DNA from: Pogona vitticeps
Lineage: Eukaryota; Chordata; Lepidosauria; Squamata; Agamidae
NCBI RefSeq assembly: GCF_051106095.1
Contig: NC_135788.1
Span: 44,754,001 to 44,818,000 of the forward strand
Direction: 5' to 3'
Length of the DNA: 64,000 nt
Each line of letters opens with the position of its first letter. The first letter of the stretch is position 1. The notes beneath the pieces are model-generated. The model had not been told where the DNA came from. It was given only the letters and a program-made list of their open reading frames with translations, and did no database searches. The position numbers were made by a program, and so were the translations under genes. Positions 1 through 11,601 of this stretch are shown here, piece by piece.

Positions 1-37
1 AAAAGAGAAAAAAAAAGTGGTCGCTTTATTTTGAGGC

Positions 38-3000
38 TTGACTTTTGAAAGCAGCCTGTTCTGGGGGGGGATTATGCCCTTGACTCGAAGCCAAATGGCA
101 GAAATGGGTGAAGTGAGGGAACCCCAGGTAGACCAAGGTTCTGAGGATGAATTTGGCTCAGTGCAGGATGAGAGCACGGGAGAACAGAACCCAGAACTCA
201 GGAAAATGCTCATAGCCCAACAGCATGAACTGAGGATGAGGCAATTGGAAAGAGAAGAAAGAAGGGAGGAAAGGGAAAGGCAAAGACAATTCGAAATAGA
301 GAGAATGGAAAGAGAAGAAAGATTGGAGAGAGAGAAAATGGCGTTTGAGTTAAGAAAATTGGAACTGATGAATCAGAACAATAATAACAATAGAGATTCT
401 GAGGTGGGCCAATTGTCTAAAACTGACCTGAAGAAATTCCCGGTATACCACAAGGGAGATTGCCCTGAGGTGTTCTTTTCCCTCGTGGAAAGAGCGTTTG
501 TGGACTTCTCAGTAAGGGAAACTGAGAAGATGACCATCATGCGATCTTTAATCAGTGGCAGCCTGGCAGAAGTCTATGCAGAGATGCCAGAGGAGCTGTT
601 AAAAGATTTTGCAGAGTTTAAAAAACTGGTGTTTGCCAGACATGGGATAAATGCGGAACAGCTGAGGCAGAGATTCAGGTCACTCACCAAGAAACCAGAG
701 CAGACTTTTACCCAAGTGGGGGCCCAACTGGTGAGGCTGCTAGAGAAATGGCTATCTCAGGAGGGAACAGAGATCTTCCAGCAGCTCAAAGACCTGATAG
801 CGCTGGAACAGTTTTATTCAGTCCTGCATGGGGAACTGAAGTTCCAGGTGAGGGAAAGGAAACCGAAATCTGTGGCAGAGGCGGCCGAGATCGCAGATTT
901 TATTTCCCAAATAAGAAAGCCCTTAGGTGAGGGGAAATCTATAGGTAAACCTAAGGAAACCTACAGCAAGTACTCTCAGGGACCAGGAAGAAACCAGCAA
1001 GGGGGAGGGGCCCATGGTGAAGGGAAGCCCTCAGACACGAAACCAAGACCTCAGATTTTGGAGGGAAAACCAAAACAAGATGAGACAGACTCAAAATACA
1101 GCAGAAAATGTTATTTCTGTCAAGGAAAGGGCCATCTAATCTCAGAGTGTGAGAAATTAAAGCAGCTAAAAGGAAATGTGCCTCATGATTTGAGTGGAAC
1201 CAAGCCAAAAGCTGTGTTCTGTGTCCAGAAAGAGCAAAGCTCCTTGCCATTGAGGGAGCCTGTTGCCATGGCTACTCAATCTGGAACAGTTACATCTGCT
1301 GATCAGGCTGAGGAAAATGGTCCTCTTGTGGAGGTCAAGCGCTGCTTACTAGTGAGAACAGATTCGCAGTTGTTTGAAACCGCAGGGGTGGACGTAGGAA
1401 TACTTGACCATCAGTATAGGGGGCTAAGGGATACTTGTTCCCAGGTGACCCTGTGCCATCCAGATATTATTCCTAGGGAGTATATAATCCCGAATGAGAG
1501 CATGAAGGTGGCAGGGATTGAGGGACAGGTGATCTCGCTGCCAGTAGCTGAGGTACCTGTGAACTTTCAAGGCTGGAGGGGAGTTTGGCGGCTAGCGATT
1601 TCATCGACTCTGCCAGCAGCCATGCTCGTGGGAAATGACCTGGCTGAACATGTGAAACGGGTGCTAGTGATTACACGTTCACAAGCCACCACGGGGACAG
1701 TTCAGGGGGGTACTGATGAGCCAGAGACGGAAGCAGAGGGGAGTTCAGAAGCTGTGGTGGAAACCTTAACCACAGACAGCAGATTTGGCCAAGAGCAAAA
1801 GGCAGACGCCACTCTCCAAAAGTGTTTTGAACAGGTGACAGACGCCCAGCTAACACCTGAAACCCCAGTGAGATTTCGAGAGAAAAAGGGGATTTTATAT
1901 AGAGAGACCCTGAGGAATATCTCAAAAGGGGGAGATGGGATCAGGAGTCAGCTGGTGGTACCTGAAAAGTATCGCCCCATGATCTTAAAAAGGGGGCACT
2001 CTGACATGTTTGCTGCGCACTTAGGGGTGAACAAAACACAACAGAGAATTACACAGAATTTTTACTGGCCTGAAATAGGGAAGCAGATCAAGGAGTTCTG
2101 TAAACAATGTGATGTGTGTCAGAGGCAGGGGAATAACCGTGACAGGACCAAAGCAAAGTTGTGCCCTTTGCCTGTGATTGACACTCCGTTCAAATGTATA
2201 GGGGTGGATATTGTGGGACCTTTGCCCAAGGCCACAAAGAGGGGGAACAGGTTCATTCTCACCATTGTGGACCATGCCACGAGGTACCCCGAAGCCATTC
2301 CCTTGACTAACATTGAAACTAACACAGTGGCAGATGCCTTGGTGGGGTATATGTCCAGGATGGGATTTGCCTCAGAAATAATCACAGATTTGGGCACGTC
2401 GTTTACATCACAGCTCATGAAACGGTTATGGCAAATCTGTGGAATTAAACACAAGGAAACCACTGCCTATCACCCTGAAAGTAATGGGTTAACGGAGAAG
2501 TTCAATGGGACTTTGATGCGCATGATTAGGGCTTACTTGGCGGAGAATCCAAACAACTGGGACCAGAAGCTGCAATCCCTTTTGTTTGCTTATCGATCAG
2601 TGCCACAAGCCAGTACTGGGTTCAGTCCGTTTGAACTTTTGTTTGGGAGAAGGGTGAAAGGGCCACTTGATTTGATCAAACAAAATTGGGAGCAGATCAC
2701 CCAGGATGACCCACAAGATGTTGTGACATATATAGACTCTTTAAGGAATGACCTAAAGAGAAACCTAGAGCTAGCAGCGGAGACCCTGCAAGCTCAAAAG
2801 GTCAGAAAGAAAGCTTGGGATGACCAGGAAGGCAGGGAGAGGCACTTTAACCCAGGGGAGGAAGTGCTTTGGCCTAGGCCCTGCAAAGAGAACAAACTGC
2901 AGCTGGGTAGCCCAGAAATAAAATACTTGGGTCACATAGTAGGGGGAGGAGTGATAAAACCCCTAGAGGCCAAGATAGAAGCCGTTCGTGATTGGCCTAG

Positions 3001-3595
3001 ACCCAACACCAAGAAAAAAGTCAAATCATTTCTTGGGTTGGTGGGCTACTACAGAAAGTTCATCCCGAGGTTTAGCGAGATAGCAGCTCCGCTGACCGAT
3101 CTGACGCGGAAGACTGATGACCGCATCCCGTGGACCAGCGACTGTGAGGAGGCGTTCCAGAGGTTGAAGGAGGCCCTCATCAACTATCCAATGCTGCGTG
3201 CTCCAGACTTCGACCGGGAGTTCATCATCTACACCGATGCGTCTAACAGCGGGGTAGGAGCAGTTCTTTGCCAGGAGGATGAGAATGGTGACCAGCATCC
3301 AGTGTCCTACCTGAGTAGGAAACTCCAGAAAGGTGAGAGACATTTGGCAACCGTAGAAAAGGAGTGCCTGGCCATAGTCTACGCGATCCAGAAGGCCAAG
3401 CCTTACATCTGGGGAAGACATTTTATTCTGTGCACTGACCATTCACCACTGCAATAGTTAAAGACAATGAAAACCCACAATAGTAAACTTATGAGGTGGG
3501 CTTTAAACCTGCAAGACTATGACTTTGAAGTGAAGGTGGTCAGAGGGTCAGTGAACTGTGTTGCTGACGCCTTGTCAAGAAGACCCGAAGAATGA
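38..3595 (+). pseudogene. Gag-Pol remains of the Gypsy element
   Basis: Parts visible in order: a glutamate/arginine-rich coiled-coil-like stretch in Gag (about residues 55-110), capsid-like Gag, a CX2CX4HX4C zinc knuckle near residue 358, and a retropepsin-like region near residues 430-550. These are followed by integrase, with the HHCC finger near residues 650-700 and DDE core motifs such as VDIVGPLP and PESNGLTEKFNG. The tail of reverse transcriptase (YLGHIVGGG, FLGLVGYYRKF) and RNase H (YTDASNSGVGAVL) come last. Pol-related sequence continues to about 3595. It is a fossil and is not expected to act. The family is clear; assignment to the Gmr1 group rests only on part order. Confidence 0.85.
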
Positions 3596-3869
3596 AGACG
3601 GCGAAAGAAACATGGACTATGTATATATTTTGGTGACCAAAAGGTTAAATGTACTTGTTTATTAAACATGCCTGGTTTGTATGAATAAAGGTAACTGGAT
3701 GTATTGTAAATGGTAAATGTTTAAATGCCTAATTGATATGTTTATCCTAAAGTAAGTATGGTATTGTATGTTAATGTATAACTGTTTTTGTATGTTTTGG
3801 ATCCAGGTTGTTTTTTGGAGAAAAGCACTTTAGCTTTCCCCCTACAAAACAACTTATAAAGAGGGGAGG

Positions 3870-4371
3870 TGTTACATACAGCACTGATGTTACCTGTCTG
3901 TCATGGGTTTGGAGGGAAAGTTCCATCCTATGGGGAGTGGAAGGCGGGACATCAGGAGGAGGGGCTGTACTGTATATATATGTGAAGCCTGTGAGGAGAG
4001 CTGAAGGAGAGCTGAGAGAAGAAGCTGGTGTGGGAGTCTGTGTGTCAGACAGGGTACTACTGTGTGTCAGTCAGTACCAACCTGATAGGTTCAGGTGTCT
4101 GTATGGTTAGCCAGAACTGATAGGTTCAGGGTCTGTGCTTTATTTAAAGGTGTTCTGTGTGAACCAAACTGGTGTATGTATGATTGAGACTAAGCCACGT
4201 TACTGTATCTTATTCACTTGATCATTTTATTTTCCCTGTGTGTTATTTAAATAAACCTTATTCCTTTATTTGTTAAAAATCCATTCCTGGTCTGTGTGAC
4301 TCCTTATAGGGAATGGTTGGTGGCAGCTTAGTGAAACTGTGGCATATCCCAGTAGGTCTGGGGTTGTCACA
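3870..4371 (+). repeat. 3' LTR of the Gypsy element
   Basis: A purine-rich tract (aaagaggggagg) directly precedes a TG start at 3870. Inside are a TATA-like stretch (3968-3980) and AATAAA near 4250, as expected for the promoter and poly(A) signal of an LTR. A TGGTGGCAGC motif at 4318-4327 resembles a primer-binding-site leader, so the LTR proper may end near 4317 and the last 55 bp may be leader of a second copy. This boundary is inference. Confidence 0.6.
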
Positions 4372-5145
4372 TGGTCTATATCAGAATCTGCAGTCAAGGG
4401 AAAAATTATTCTACAAATGGGATTCTGCATTACACACATGGCTGTATCTAAAATTGCAAAATGGCTGGAAGGTGCAAAGGTAGGGAACAACAGTTTACAA
4501 AAGCATAAAAGCAATTTGTCTCTCAGCACAATACTGCAAGAATGTTTATGCAGCAACTTTCCAGGTACCTATTCCTCTAATTCAGAGCAAAGTCTCAGGC
4601 AATATTATATTTATGTCTAGTTCCTCAGACTAGAAGTACCTATGTCAACTTCATGATATTCCTCCCATTCTATTCAGATTTTAAGCATTTTCAACATTAT
4701 GTGGGCCATGGGTATTTTTCAAGGATGGCTTTAATATGCATTTATTTCTGTGGGTGGTGTTCCCAATTTGGACTAAGAATGCTCCATCACTGTTCTATGG
4801 TAAGAGAAGGGAGCAAAGAAAGAGGGTAACAGATTAAACAAACTAAGAAACCATGCCAAAGACTTGTGCTTCGTTACAAATGTTAAGATCTCACACAACA
4901 GAAGTTAAAGAGATTGATTCCCTTCACGTATGCCTTACAAAATCTCAAGAGCTGGTGAAAAGCCTATGTTGTCTAGACCCATTCCCCAAGACAAAGAGAA
5001 CTGTGAACAAAATAAACATCAGGGTAACAGTATTTGCACTTGGGAGGTACACTCTTTAATAAGTCAAGAAAAATGACTTGTTTTTTGTCCCATTAACTTC
5101 TAATTTCAAGACGACTTGTATTCTTCTGTCAAATATTCATTCATT
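4372..5145. other. No recognised feature
   Basis: AT-rich sequence without a convincing exon, repeat end or RNA gene. Short open frames here are not conserved-looking. Confidence 0.4.
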
Positions 5146-5860
5146 CATTCCTTGTCTTTCTCCTTAAAAAGGAGCAAGGGCAGCTTACATCATTAAAAGA
5201 CAGTATTGAAAACTAGCAGCAGTGAGGATACAAATACTAAAAAGGAACAAACAAGTCTGGGAGCAGCTGGACTGAGAGAAAGGGATCTCCTGATGTACTT
5301 AACACCTGAGCAGACTAATAAAGGGAGATGCAGTCCTTGAGATAGCTTGGGCCCAAGCTGTTTAGGGCTTTATAGGTTACAGCAATTAGTCTGAATTGTG
5401 CCCAGAAATGGATCAGCAGCCAGTGGAGCTGCTGTAACAAAGGGGTTATGCTCTCCCTATGACCAACCATGGGTTAGCAATCTGGCTGCATTCTGGACCC
5501 GTTGAAGTTTCCTAACACTTTCCAGAGGTAGCCCTCACATAGTGTGTCACTGTGGCCACATCAGACCTCTCCAGAAACAAGTAGTAGTTGGTGCACTCGT
5601 TTTAATTGTGCAAATACACTCCTGGCTATTGCTGAAACTTGGGCATCCGGGCTCAGAAATGAATCCAGGAACAACCCCAACCTGTCTATCCGTGTTTTCA
5701 GGGGAAGCATGACCCCCATCCAGCACAGGCTGCATTCCTGTTCTCTGATTTGCCTTTCAGTTGAGCACCTCTCTCTCTCGTCTAGATTACATTTGTTTAT
5801 TTTCCAACATCCAGTCTATTGCTGATACTAGACACTGATCTAGAGCTGAAATAGCTTATT
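5146..5860 (+). repeat. Unclassified old interspersed repeat, middle part
   Basis: Contains a recognisable amniote repeat phrase (gggctttataggttacagca, then a 'gtgcccagaaatggatcagc' block and a 'cagccagtggagctgctgta' block). I recall it as a dispersed consensus in reptiles but cannot name the family. The segments at 39080-39365 and 50755-50940 look like other parts of the same consensus. Heavily diverged; no coding capacity seen. Confidence 0.45.
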
Positions 5861-6244
5861 GCAGATGGAAATGTCTAATACCTCTCCTAACCAGTTTTCA
5901 TTTTTAAAAGGTTTAACCAATCTAGTTACAAATAGCAGTAGCAATTTTCCAGAACTTCATATGAAAGCAACATTCGTATTAAGTATATTCTCTAAAGAAC
6001 ACTAGGAAACATCTCATCAGGTTTGGGCAACTATTGTCTCAACTAAACATTGTGTGTTGTTGTTTTTTAATGGAGTCCCCTCAACTTCAGTACAAAATGA
6101 AAAAAATTGGTTCTACAGCACCAGAATAGCAATGATTGTAGTCAGCATCTTTATTCATCATTCTGTTGACAGTCATTTCTAACACAAACATACCACTGAC
6201 AGAAAAAACAACAACAATCCTATATCCTTACACCAGTTAAAAAT

Positions 6245-6335
6245 GTGGAAAAACTGTATCCAGTTATTAGCCACCTTGAGTCCTTTTTGGGAGAAATGCA
6301 GGATGGAAATGTTTTAAATAAATAAATTTAAATAA
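6245..6335 (+). repeat. 3' tail of an L2/CR1-type LINE or a SINE using it
   Basis: The phrase 'gccaccttgagtcc...gggagaaa' followed by 'aaataaataaattt' is the usual 3' end shared by L2-type LINEs and their SINE partners in reptiles. No body upstream can be recognised. Confidence 0.55.
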
Positions 6336-6361
6336 GTTGGGGCAATCAAAAGACTTCTCTT

Positions 6362-6440
6362 TTTTACAACTTTATTTATTTATTTTATTTATTTGTTGTA
6401 TTTATACCCCACCTATCTAGTCATTTCAACAACTTGGTGA
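6362..6440 (-). repeat. L2-type LINE tail, reverse orientation
   Basis: A TTTA-repeat run followed by 'ataccccacctatctag' is the reverse complement of the common L2 3' end. It lies about 30 bp from the + tail at 6245-6335, giving a tail-to-tail pair. Confidence 0.5.
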
Positions 6441-7380
6441 GTTATTTACAAGGCTGGCTTAAAATGAAATAAAAACAACAGTTCCATTTTCTATACAACA
6501 CTTCCTTGTATTGAAGGTGCTTTTTGTGGAGCTTCTTTCTTGGTTTTCTCTGTATAAACCACTTGGGAGTTTTTGTTGTATTGAATGGTATATAAGCACC
6601 ACAAATATATATATAAGAGCTGAAGTAATAAAGATGGTCCTAATGTGAACTATGCCTGTGAAGACTGGAAAGCACTGTCATTTCGGAGTGCTACTTAGTC
6701 AGTGAGCAACAAGGAAACAAAGAGTAGAAAAAATTATGTATACAAATCAGAATCTGAAGGAAGCAAATTTGAGAAAATGATGCAAATGAGGAATGTCTCT
6801 AAAGACACTTGGGCAATACAGCTGACTTCTGCATACTGCTGTACCATATATATACACTGTAGTCATTGCCCCAGGATCTTAACAGGAATGTATTAAAGAC
6901 TGCATCATCCACTACTAATGAAGTATACATAAAGTTCTTTCCCTGTTTAGAAACAACCTCCATGTACAAAAACATGGACATTGTCATGGGTCACAAAAAT
7001 TTCCCCAAGCACACATCACATCTGCGAATACAGTTCAGGCAAACTGAAGGCAAATCACTGCACAACCAGCCACATCTTTGCCATGATTGCAACTGCACCC
7101 CCACCCCAAAAGAATTAATCCCTAGAAACCTGCAAGGTGCAAAGAGGTCATACTTTCTAAACGTACACATTACTTCATAACAACTAGCTATGCAAAGTAG
7201 GTATTTCTGGGGGCTGGGAAAAGAGAATCAGGGTCTTGAGAGAGAGGACAAGTCCAGCCCAGGCAAGAAACCTGGGCGTCCTAACCAGACGCTACTCCTG
7301 GCAAATAAATAAATTTCTCAGAAGACTAGGCAAAAACAACAACCCCCCCCCCCTTGGACGTGCTGCTTTTCTCCATGCAG
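6441..7380. other. No recognised feature before the CpG island
   Basis: AT-rich sequence with no convincing exon. It grades into GC-rich sequence after about 7220. A short homopolymer C run lies near 7345. Confidence 0.35.
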
Positions 7381-8300
7381 AAAACATGGATTTTCTACAG
7401 ATGGCCACTTCGGGTGCCATCTCAAACGCCCTGAGGAGGAAGAGGAGGAAAGCCTTACGGAGCGCGGGGGGGGGCTTATTTCAAGAGCAGCGGCGCACAG
7501 GGCCGGGCTGGCCGGGCGAATGAGGCGGCGGAGAAGTGTTGTCGGGGGAAGAGAACAAGAGTCGACCGCGGGACAGAGGACAGTCCGCCGCCCACCCCCC
7601 GCCGCCACCGGAGGCGCTGGGAACGGGCAGGGCGTTACCTGCAGGCGGCAAACTCCTCACCGCAGAAGGGAGCGAGGAGGAGCGAGGAGGGGGGGCTCCC
7701 TGTGGCCTCCGGACCCGCCACTCAACGGGGCGAGAGAACCACGGCGGTGGGAAACAGGAAGGCGCTTCCTCTGCGGCTTGGGCTTCTCCGCCTCACGACG
7801 CTCATCGCGCTCTGAACAGGCCCAAGAGGCGGAACCAGCGGCAGCTCTAACTGACACGTTTGCTCCCTTCAAAGAAGAAGGAAAAAAAAAAACACCACCA
7901 TCTACCCGCAACTGCAGGACCCCCTTCCTTCATTCGCCTCTCACACACCCGGAAGTCCACATTCGGAAGGCGTACCGGCAACGCTTCCACGCTGGAAACG
8001 GCCCTAATAAGGCCATTCCCCGAGGCATGCTGGGACTGGTAGTCTCGTTAGTTTCCTCGAACGTTGCATGTTGGGCGGAGGAGGGTTTTAAGGGAGCCGT
8101 AGTGGAAACGGAACGCGCGGGTGGAAAGGAGGCTGTGTGTACATGCCTTCCCGGCATACAGCGCGCGGGGGTGGGGCGAGGGGGAAGAGCGTGAGGGGAG
8201 TTGTAGTTCTCTCAGAGTGGCTGTGGGTTTTCCCAGTTTCAGAAACTCCTTGTCCGGGGTGGGGGCGTGTGGTGAGAAGAGTTACCTCATCTTGCATCTC
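7380..8300. promoter_or_regulatory. CpG island, likely ZCWPW2 promoter and possibly bidirectional
   Basis: A sharply bounded GC-rich, CpG-dense block in an AT-rich landscape, about 3 kb upstream of the first ZCWPW2 coding exon. Open frames on both strands are long only because stops are rare at this base composition. Possible splice donors are seen on both strands: + strand G|GTGAGA at 8272, and - strand CTGCAG|GTAACG with GT at 8638 minus 1000 (7638-7637). In human, AZI2 is transcribed away from ZCWPW2 on its 5' side, so a shared promoter is plausible. No AZI2 coding exon was recognised to the left, so this is inference. Noncoding first exons are expected here but I cannot fix them. Confidence 0.6.
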
Positions 8301-8857
8301 CCTCACTTCACACTACGGGATGCTCCTGTTTCTCTGCTGAAGTTTCGTGATTGCTGGTGGGCTGCTTGACACGATGTAGTTTGTTTACTTGTTACAGTGT
8401 GTGTCATATATACATATTTTACAAACTTACTCCTTGTGTATGTCAAATCTGCTTTAACTTAGATTCCAGCGTTGAACCTTATAGGTTTCTGAGCCCCAAT
8501 GGCCTTATGGGCAGGCTCCTTCCAACCCAATTATTCTATTCTTCTCTATGCTTTCAAAGCAATGAACAGTAACTAAACATCAAAATCAACAAGTGAAAAG
8601 TGGCACACACGCACAAACACAAATTCATATCAATTCACTTGACACAACCACTAGAGCATATATTTAAACTGCATAATCTCAAGTCCATTAATGACAGCTG
8701 AAGTCAAATATTACAGACATTAAGACTGTATGTATATTTTAAGAGACAATTCCACAATAGAGAAGGCAGCCAACTTTTTAGGTGTTTCATCTGAGCTTCC
8801 ACTTAAGGGGAAAATGAGGCAGACAGGTATCCATCAGTTAAGGTAACAAGCTAGCAA

Positions 8858-8975
8858 CATGAATTTGACCAAATTCCAGGAGGCAGTGGAAGACAGAAGA
8901 GCCTGGCGTGCTCTGGTCCTTGGGGTCAAGAAGAGTCGGACACAGCTTAATGACTAAACAACAAAGGTACATGCA
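8858..8975 (+). mobile_element. BovB (RTE) LINE 3' tail, 5' truncated
   Basis: Matches the 3' end of the BovB copies at 14487-17580 and 40935-41965 read in reverse: the 'ggcagtggaagacagaagag' block encodes the AVEDRRAW-like C-terminus, then 'agagtcggacacagcttaat' and 'gactaaacaacaaa'. Only about 115 bp are left. Confidence 0.8.
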
Positions 8976-9084
8976 CACAGAAAACACTGGTCAAAATCCT
9001 GTTGCTTTTTAGTGGACATACAGAAGTTGCTGTTTGGTGAGGTACAGGTCATTCAACCAGGCAAGTGCACTAGTAATAGTCATC

Positions 9085-9478
9085 CTTCAGTCTAGAGAAA
9101 CTATGGTAACGTGCTCTGAATAGAGGTCTTGGAAGAGCGTCTAGTGTGGCTGAGAAGGCCAATTTGAGAGTGACAATCTCTTCCACATTGAAGACAAATG
9201 CAATCTGTCCCCTGTCCAGCTCCCTGGTTTTGCTTGTTTCGGGACTGCCTCTTTGCCTCGGCCTGCTGGACAAGGGTCTCTTCAAATTGGGAGAGGCCAT
9301 GATGTACCGCCTGCCTCCAGGTTGAGCGCTTGGACGTCAAGGTTTCCCATCTGTTGAGGTCCATTCCTAAGCCCTTCAGATCCTGTTTGCAGATATCCTT
9401 GTATTGCAGCTGTGGTCTCCCTGTGGGTTGCTTTCCCTGCACTAATTCTCCATACATCCTGCAAGTGCACTGACACTT
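9085..9478 (-). mobile_element. Non-LTR LINE fragment: C-terminus with a C2H2-like zinc finger
   Basis: The - strand reads MYGELVQGKQPTGRPQLQYK, then a KDICKQDLKGLGMDLNRWE-like region, and ends in CLQCGRDCHSQIGLLSHTRR, a CX2C...HX4-5H-type finger. This is the C-terminal part of a LINE pol found in many vertebrates and invertebrates. The same family occurs at 22517-23245, where more of the RT survives. I cannot fix the clade. 5' truncated. Confidence 0.75.
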
Positions 9479-10576
9479 TGCTTAATACCTATTTCCATGA
9501 TTATCGCTCTGCACTTGGTAATTAGCAACAGGATTCTTGTATCTCACTACCAAGTTGTCCCAAGGTGGCATCCCTTGTATAGGAACACATTGTACATTGA
9601 GGTGAGAAAGTCAGAACCGATTCCTCAATCCTGCTTTCTTGGTTCTCCCTGTGTTCATAACCCTCTTATGATACCAGCAGTAGATGGATGCTCAGGCCTT
9701 TTACTTCTCACTGCATACTAAAAAGGGTAAATATATATCTCTGTTTGATTAACAGCTTTAAGTTTAAATAGACTGGCATTTTTGTTCCCACACTTTTGCT
9801 GTTGCACTCCTCACCCCACAAGAATGTGATGTCCAAGAAATCAATTTGGCCTTCAAGCTGAAAGAGATTCCCTCGTAAATTTACAATTAACCAGCAGTGA
9901 GGTCAAACCTAGTAAACCAACACTAACAATAAAAACATCAAACATACAGTATCAACAAAGGTAGAAATGGCACAAAACAATATCCAAAATCCATACTGAG
10001 GTGATATATTTGAAAGGCAAACAAAAGTAATTAAAATCAAAATTTCTCACTGTACAAGGTGGTGCCATCGTGAAAATCAGTGGCCATTTCCCCATTCTCC
10101 CACCACAATCATTTCTCTTATTACAAAACATTACAGATCACCACCACTGTCACCACCTTGCAATGATGCCACATTTTATTTAGTGTTGGTTGTCAAATTG
10201 TACTTGCAGGAACAAATGTGCAAAACTAAAATAACCCTTTATTGTACAACCTGTGCTACAGTTGGAAACACAACACTATTTGTGCTTACCCAGAAGTAAG
10301 TCCTACTGTGTTTAATGATGTTTTCTCCCAGTTAACTGTACAGAACATTATTCTGGGATTTTAAAAAATTGGTTTAAAATGTAAGATGCTCATTAATTTA
10401 TCATTTATCTGTTGTGCTAAGCATGCTAAGTTTATTGCTAATGTATAATTTTCCATGTACCTTTATAGCCCATATTTCTGTTAAGCAGAACTCTATGCCT
10501 GCTCTGAACATCTGTGAGCAATATTTGCAAAATAGTTTGAACCTATGTCCTTATGATTTTAAGTCATATATAAAAA

Positions 10577-10829
10577 GCCTCGTGGCGCAGTGGTTAAAAC
10601 GCTGTACTGCAGCTAAAACTGTGCTCACGACCTGGGGTTCAAATCCCAGGTAGCCGGCTCAAGGTTGACTCAGCCTTCCATCCTTCCAAGGTCGGTAAAA
10701 TGAGTACCCAGCTTGCTGGGGGGGGCAATGTGTAGCCTGTATAATTAAAAAAATTGTAAACTGCCCGGAGAGTGCTTGTAGCGCTATGGGGTGGTATATA
10801 AGTCCAATAAATAAATAATATATAATTTC
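10577..10829 (+). mobile_element. tRNA-derived SINE with CORE-like middle and L2-type tail
   Basis: The head holds an A-box-like 'tggcgcagtgg' and a B box 'ggttcaaatcc' (pol III promoter). The middle 'ggtcggtaaaatgagtaccc' resembles the CORE-SINE domain, and the tail 'gtaaactgcccggagagtgc' ends in AATA repeats. Near-identical direct repeats (tatataaaaagcc at 10567-10579 and tatataaaagcc at 10830-10841) look like the target-site duplication, so the copy is complete and fairly young. Confidence 0.85.
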
Positions 10830-11314
10830 TATATAAAAGCCATGGATTTGCCTTGAAAACCACTACTGTTGGTCACCGTGTGCAAAGGAGAGAACATTAC
10901 TGCTGCCATGCCATTCACAACTGTAATTGCTCAGAATGGCTACTTTAGTTTCATTTTGAAAGATGAATATTCTTGAATGATTACTGGCAAGCATACTTTT
11001 TGTGCTTTTTTTGTTCTGCTAATGTTCCCCTATGTTCACATTCTCTCCATATTCTTCAGAAAGAATAGGAATTCTAGTTTACCTTGTAAGTATGCTGATC
11101 AAAACTTGCTTTGTACAGTTTCCCTGAAGCTGCAAGTAAGCCATATTTTATTTTTGTGAATGTAGATAAAGGTTTTTTTTTTTTTTTGCTAGAGCAGTTT
11201 TAAGTGAGTACAGTTTTCATGGTAATTAAAATATATTCCTCTTCATTTGTCTTAGTCTAAACCTCTCATTTTTATGTTTCAGAAGACAACAGTATTCTAC
11301 TGCCTCTAACCTGT

Positions 11315-11601
11315 ATGGATTCCATAACAGATCACAATTTTTCTTTAGGCAAAATGTGGGTACAGTGTGAGAACAGCAGCTGTTTAAAGTGGAGACTGTT
11401 GCCGCATGATGCTGCTGCACATGTTGATCTAAATGCACCGTGGTACTGCTACATGAATATTGATCCACAGTTTAACAAATGCTCTGTGTCTGAAGAAGGT
11501 TTTCCTGGGGAATCTCAATTTCGAAAACACGGATTAAAATTTACGTATTCAAAACTTCCTTTAGGAAGTTTAGTTTTGGTGAAAATGCAAACATGGCCAC
11601 G
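11315..11601 (+). CDS. ZCWPW2: ZCWPW2 coding exon 1: CW zinc finger and start of PWWP
   Basis: The exon probably starts at 11283 after the acceptor 'tttttatgtttcag', with ATG at 11315; the donor is CG|GTAAGG. It encodes residues 1-95 and part of 96, with MWVQCENSSCLKWRLL and PWYCYMNID marking the CW fold, then LPLGSLVLVKMQTWP leading into PWWP. The stretch before W15 is about eight residues shorter than in mammals and unlike them. An alternative acceptor, 'ttttctttag' at 11347-11348, would make an upstream exon supply the N-terminus. Confidence 0.9.

Larger units (their letters stand above)
1..4371 (+). mobile_element. Gypsy (Ty3-type) LTR retrotransposon fossil, possibly Gmr1 group, cut by the window's left edge
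   Basis: The segment reads in order as a charged Gag, a CCHC zinc knuckle, a protease-like part, integrase, the end of reverse transcriptase with RNase H, a purine-rich tract and an LTR. Integrase lying before RT/RNase H is the order known for the Gmr1 group of deuterostome Gypsy elements; most Gypsy elements have integrase last. The left LTR would lie outside the window. Reading remains open over more than 1,100 codons, so the copy is probably fairly young, but it is not whole: I judge there are at least two breaks. The right end is uncertain within about 60 bp. It lies left of the CpG island, outside the ZCWPW2 coding region. Confidence 0.85.

Noticed and set aside
7520-8194. A 224-codon open frame in the CpG island
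   Set aside because: Stops are rare in GC-rich sequence. The product is Arg/Gly/Pro-rich low complexity without a domain, and overlapping frames on both strands are equally long.
10577-10660. A possible tRNA gene
   Set aside because: A and B boxes are present, but the cloverleaf is not closed and the sequence continues into a SINE body and tail with target duplications.
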